Shown here: in pieces, positions 60,722 to 64,000 of the stretch | Numbering within the stretch: position 1 is the first letter of the stretch | Layout of the letters: each line of letters opens with the position of its first letter | From: Terriglobia bacterium | GTDB taxonomy: Bacteria; Acidobacteriota; Terriglobia; Terriglobales; Acidobacteriaceae | Assembly (NCBI GenBank): GCA_032252755.1 | Contig: JAVUPY010000025.1 | Span: 244,876-308,875 of the forward strand | DNA: 64,000 bases | Direction of reading: 5' to 3' | Notes under the pieces: model-generated | Databases searched by the model: none | What the model saw: only the letters and a program-made list of their open reading frames with translations | What the model was told of the DNA's origin: nothing | Position numbers and translations under genes: made by a program

Positions 60722-61524
60722 TTACGGAAGGAACAGGTATCGCAACGCCGTTCGACCCGAAACTGGGAGTGCACCACGATCCAGCAGACCTGACGTTCCG
60801 CTATGACGAGGGCGTCTTTGGCCCGAAGCCCGAGTTTCGGCCGCTGGACTCGATTCGGCGTAGCCTGCGTAATCCCAACTGCGATGGTCCCGATCCGGTT
60901 TACTCCATCGTGATGGACGTCGGCCGCGAAGAGCATCGCGATGAGTTGCAGCGCCGGATGCTGCTTTTCGGGATAGTCGCTTACGCGGCAGGACGTCTCG
61001 GCGATGAACCGGTTCGCAGCCAGGGTCATATTCACAAGATTGCGCCTCATTGTGGCTGGTCCACACCGGAACTGTTCGAAATCTGGCAGGGAAGTGCGAT
61101 CATCTACGCGCAGGAAGGCGCAACCGACGATCCTGGGCAATGCGTTGCGGTCGTCGCGGGCGAGGGAGATCAAGTGGTTGTGCCTCCGGGCTGGGTTCAT
61201 ACTGTCATCAATGCCGACCCGAACAGCCAATTAGTTTTCGGCGCGTGGTGTGATCGTCAGTATGGTTTCGAGTACGACCAGGTTCGCGCACACGGCGGGC
61301 CCGCCTGGTTCCCGCTGCTGGATGAAAATTGGCAGATGAGATGGGACGCCAATCCATCCTACATCGGTTCGGATTTATCCGTGCGGCCCGCACGCGCCTA
61401 TCCCGAGTTGGGTCTCACTCCGCGCGTTCCGATTTATGAGCAATTTGCGGTTAACCCCGAATCTGTCCAGTGGGTTTCCGACCCGGCGCGCTTTGGGCCG
61501 TTATGGGGCGATTTTGAGCCGTAA
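60718..61524 (+). CDS. Second cupin-type sugar-phosphate isomerase-like protein
   Basis: 268 residues. A cupin with the same pattern at longer spacing: His104, His106 (QGHIHK), Glu118 (PELFEIWQG) and His161 (PPGWVHT). It is 80 residues longer than its neighbour, with an extra N-terminal part (1-80) and a different C-terminus. It may be a second phosphoglucose isomerase or act on another sugar phosphate. GTG 60718 overlaps the preceding stop. Confidence 0.75.
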   Translation: MITEGTGIATPFDPKLGVHHDPADLTFRYDEGVFGPKPEFRPLDSIRRSLRNPNCDGPDPVYSIVMDVGREEHRDELQRRMLLFGIVAYAAGRLGDEPVRSQGHIHKIAPHCGWSTPELFEIWQGSAIIYAQEGATDDPGQCVAVVAGEGDQVVVPPGWVHTVINADPNSQLVFGAWCDRQYGFEYDQVRAHGGPAWFPLLDENWQMRWDANPSYIGSDLSVRPARAYPELGLTPRVPIYEQFAVNPESVQWVSDPARFGPLWGDFEP

Positions 61525-61664
61525 CACTCTTTCGCTACTCTATCGCGGCAGCGGGGCTTAGTCAGCGCAAAACGGTCCAAGAGCCAAACACCCACACGAA
61601 GGAGCGAGTTGACTACCGATTCGGCAATCGCAGAAACTGTGTTACTCTAGTGAAAACCTGCCGC

Positions 61665-61757
61665 GGAGAGGTGGCCGAGTGGCTGAAGGCGGCGGTTTGC
61701 TAAACCGTTATACGGTCAAAAGCTGTATCGGGGGTTCGAATCCCCCCCTCTCCGCCA
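61665..61757 (+). tRNA. tRNA-Ser(GCU)
   Basis: Acceptor stem GGAGAGG (61665-61671) pairs with CCTCTCC (61747-61753); discriminator G 61754; CCA encoded at 61755-61757. The anticodon GCT (61699-61701) sits in the loop of CGGTTTGCTAAACCG. A long variable arm and the TTCGAAT T-loop agree with a serine tRNA reading AGC/AGU. Confidence 0.95.
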
Positions 61758-61922
61758 GAAATCTAGAAATACCAATCACTGTCTTTCGTACGACTGAACG
61801 GTCATCCCCGCTGCTAAATCGCTAAAGGGACACCAAACAACGGCCAATCTGAGGCCGACCTGATCTCGTCCCATCGATCGCTGCTCGTGGCCTACGCTAA
61901 TATGTGCTCGGCCTCTACCCCC
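61758..61922. other. Intergenic gap after the tRNA
   Basis: 165 bases between tRNA-Ser and the kinase gene end. No gene, hairpin or attachment-site duplication of the tRNA 3' end is visible here. Confidence 0.4.
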
Positions 61923-64000
61923 TCAACTGTCGTCGCGAGCCAATTGACGAAGGTCTTGCCTGACCAGGTCAACCTGGCTGGAAAGTAATTCCATCGCTTT
62001 TCTCGCTCCGGCCATATCCCCGTTTTTCGCCGTGGTCTCCAATTCTTTTGCCGATTCCTGCGCGGCAGCGGCCTGGAATGTGCCCACCGAGCCCTTCAGT
62101 GCGTGCGCCGCTCTCTGGATGGTCAACGCGTCACCCGTTTCGAAGCCAATTTGGAGCTGCTGCATCTGTTTAACGCTGTCTACGATCCACAACTCGGCCA
62201 TCTCGGCGAGCAGCGCCCGATCTCCCATGACTCCGTCAAGTAGCGCATGCATCGGTCCAATCGCCTTGAATTTCATCCCGGCGGATTGGCTATCCTTTCG
62301 AGCCTTCTCGAACTCTGCGATTGCCTGTTTCAAATCATCGACGCGAATCGGCTTGGCAAGATAACCGTCCATGCCGGAACTGAGGCACCTTTCCTTATCG
62401 CCCTTCATGGCGTGTGCGGTCATGGCCACGATTGGTACGTGCTTTCCCGTGCCGGCTTCCGCGGCACGAATTGCGATCGTTGCCTCCAGTCCATCCATTT
62501 CCGGCATTTGCACGTCCATCAGCACGAGGTCGAACTCTTCCACTCCAGCCCGCTCCAGTGCCTCTTTGCCGTTGTTGGCGACGCGCACCTTGTGCCCAAG
62601 CTTTTCCAGGATCCTCGTGGCTAATGTCTGGTTCACAGGATTGTCTTCCGCAAGTAAAACTCGCAGCGAGTGACGGGAAGGCGTTATGGGCGTCGCCGCA
62701 CTCTCGTATGTCTCGCCCTTTCGAGGGTGCCCAGCGACAGCGGAGACGATGGCGTCGAAGAGTTCCGATTGCTTGATCGGCTTCGTCAGGTACTGCGTAA
62801 TTCCCAACTCGCGGCACCGGGCAACATCGCTCGGCCTCCGGGCTGAAGTCAGCAGGATGATTTTGATTCCCCGGTACGCTGGATTGTTCCTGATTCGCTC
62901 CGCCACCGCGAAGCCGTCCAGGTCGGGCATCTGCACATCGAGCAGCACCAGCGCAAAAGAATCCGCGCCCGGTTCAGCAAGCACCGCCAGCGCTTCAGCG
63001 CCACTGTCGGCGAGTTTCGGCTTCATGTTCCAGTTTGTAAGCATTTCCTTCAGGATTCGCCGATTGGAAGCGTTGTCATCAATTACCAGGATGGGCAGAT
63101 TGACGAGTTTGTCGTTCGATTGCAGGTGAGCTTCCGATTGCGTTTCCTTCCGTTCCAACACGACCGTGAAGTGGAACTTGCTTCCCTGCTTAACCTTGCT
63201 TTCCACCCACATGGTTCCGCCCATCAGCTTTACCAGTGCTGCCGAAATCGAGAGCCCCAGCCCGGTCCCGCCGTACTTGCGGGTGGTGGAGCTATCGACC
63301 TGCTCAAACGCCTCGAAGATCGCCTGCTGCTTATTCTGGGGAATGCCAATACCTGTGTCAGAGACGAAAAAATGCAACCCCAGCGTCGAGTCCGTCTGGC
63401 TTTGTCGCTCGACGTGCAGCATCACCTCGCCTTTATCGGTGAACTTGATGGCGTTGCCGACGAGGTTAATGACGATCTGCCGGAGGCGCAGCGAGTCTCC
63501 GAAGACGCGATCCGGCAAGTCCGGTTCAATATGACATCCTAGTTCCAGTTCTTTCTGGTGAGCGCGCGGGGCCAGCAGTCGAACGGTGTCTTCCAGCGTG
63601 TCGCGCAGATGGAACTCCGTCTTGTCGAGTTCGAATTTCCGTGCTTCGATCTTGGAGAAATCGAGCAGATCGTTGATGAGCACCAGCAATGCGTCGGCAG
63701 AATCCCTGATCGTGACGAGGTATTCGCGCTGTTCGGCACTGAGTGAAGTGCCCAGCGCGAGTTCGGTCATTCCCACAATCGCGTTCATGGGCGTGCGAAT
63801 CTCGTGGCTCATGTTTGCCAGGAACTCGCTCTTGGCGCGATTAGCCTCCTCGGCCTTTCGCGTTTGCTCGGCAAGTTGTTCGTTGTTCCGTCTGAGTTGC
63901 CTCTCCAGAGCTTTCCGGGCGGTGATGTCCGTGGCGACGCGCAGAGACCCGATGAGCGCACCCTCCGCGTCGTGGACTGCCGTGATCGCCACGCTCACGT
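61923..64000 (-). CDS. Hybrid sensor histidine kinase, N-terminus beyond the window
   Basis: At least 691 residues; the frame is still open at base 64000. In order: the end of a PAS domain ([25 protein letters not shown]), HisKA with the phospho-histidine ([16 protein letters not shown]), HATPase (about 125-275), two receiver domains ([14 protein letters not shown] and [15 protein letters not shown], aspartates in MxD-type pockets), and an Hpt domain (AHALKGSV). This is a BarA-like tripartite phosphorelay. The signal is sensed by the missing N-terminal part. Confidence 0.9.
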   Translation of the reverse strand, partial: VSVAITAVHDAEGALIGSLRVATDITARKALERQLRRNNEQLAEQTRKAEEANRAKSEFLANMSHEIRTPMNAIVGMTELALGTSLSAEQREYLVTIRDSADALLVLINDLLDFSKIEARKFELDKTEFHLRDTLEDTVRLLAPRAHQKELELGCHIEPDLPDRVFGDSLRLRQIVINLVGNAIKFTDKGEVMLHVERQSQTDSTLGLHFFVSDTGIGIPQNKQQAIFEAFEQVDSSTTRKYGGTGLGLSISAALVKLMGGTMWVESKVKQGSKFHFTVVLERKETQSEAHLQSNDKLVNLPILVIDDNASNRRILKEMLTNWNMKPKLADSGAEALAVLAEPGADSFALVLLDVQMPDLDGFAVAERIRNNPAYRGIKIILLTSARRPSDVARCRELGITQYLTKPIKQSELFDAIVSAVAGHPRKGETYESAATPITPSRHSLRVLLAEDNPVNQTLATRILEKLGHKVRVANNGKEALERAGVEEFDLVLMDVQMPEMDGLEATIAIRAAEAGTGKHVPIVAMTAHAMKGDKERCLSSGMDGYLAKPIRVDDLKQAIAEFEKARKDSQSAGMKFKAIGPMHALLDGVMGDRALLAEMAELWIVDSVKQMQQLQIGFETGDALTIQRAAHALKGSVGTFQAAAAQESAKELETTAKNGDMAGARKAMELLSSQVDLVRQDLRQLARDDS

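Noticed and set aside
61758..61922. Integration site at the tRNA-Ser 3' end
   Set aside because: No integrase gene and no repeat of the tRNA 3' end within the window.

Overview
The window looks like chromosomal DNA from an Acidobacteriota member (Terriglobia / Koribacter-like). This rests on gene content, not on a marker gene: long TonB-dependent receptors with an N-terminal carboxypeptidase-regulatory-like domain and no other Ton partners nearby, an S53 protease fused to Ig-like repeats, a Spinster-type MFS carrier, a bacterial cyclic-2,3-diphosphoglycerate-synthetase homologue, and moderately GC-rich DNA with AT-rich intergenic islands. There are no insertion sequences, prophage genes or CRISPR arrays. 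About 55 protein genes and one tRNA fill the window densely on both strands.

Layout. 1-1686: end of a diheme cytochrome c gene coupled to a CydA-like membrane protein. 1688-4523: argR, then cheW and a methyl-accepting chemotaxis protein on the minus strand. 4914-8120: tatA and a four-gene 2-oxoacid:ferredoxin oxidoreductase operon (delta-alpha-beta-gamma). 8357-14047: a 1503-residue secreted sedolisin-type protease and a secreted aspartoacylase-like zinc enzyme. 14340-19971: a carbamoyl-phosphate/ornithine cluster (cPGS-like GTPase, ornithine carbamoyltransferase, carbamate kinase, aspartate carbamoyltransferase, ornithine aminotransferase). 20146-23342: secreted proteins of unknown function, one broken by a frameshift. 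23357-36763: mixed housekeeping genes (paired half-size DMT transporters, queF, MFS, glycosyltransferase, pyrF, rlpA, thiD, TPR protein, Rieske protein, diguanylate cyclase, DUF1624-type acyltransferase). 36900-43436: a TonB receptor with a DUF2946-like partner, an HD-GYP protein, a di-iron MBL protein and a MoxR ATPase. 43710-49238: pfkA, larB, a MarR regulator, purB and a LolC/E-type permease. 49387-58577: two tandem GntR + TonB-receptor cassettes. 59140-61524: a DeoR regulator divergent from two cupin-type phosphoglucose isomerase genes. The end holds tRNA-Ser(GCU) and a truncated hybrid histidine kinase.

Two gene sets stand out as possible systems. The first is the carbamoyl-phosphate hub, in which a protein of the archaeal cyclic-2,3-diphosphoglycerate synthetase family leads two transcarbamoylases, a carbamate kinase and an ornithine aminotransferase. 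The second is the duplicated GntR-TonB receptor cassette. Its two regulators are almost identical, both have a GTCTAGAC palindrome just before their start, and each is followed by a clearly different outer-membrane receptor. The arrangement suggests one shared signal controlling a diversified set of receptors. All functional statements are by reading the sequence; no database search was run.
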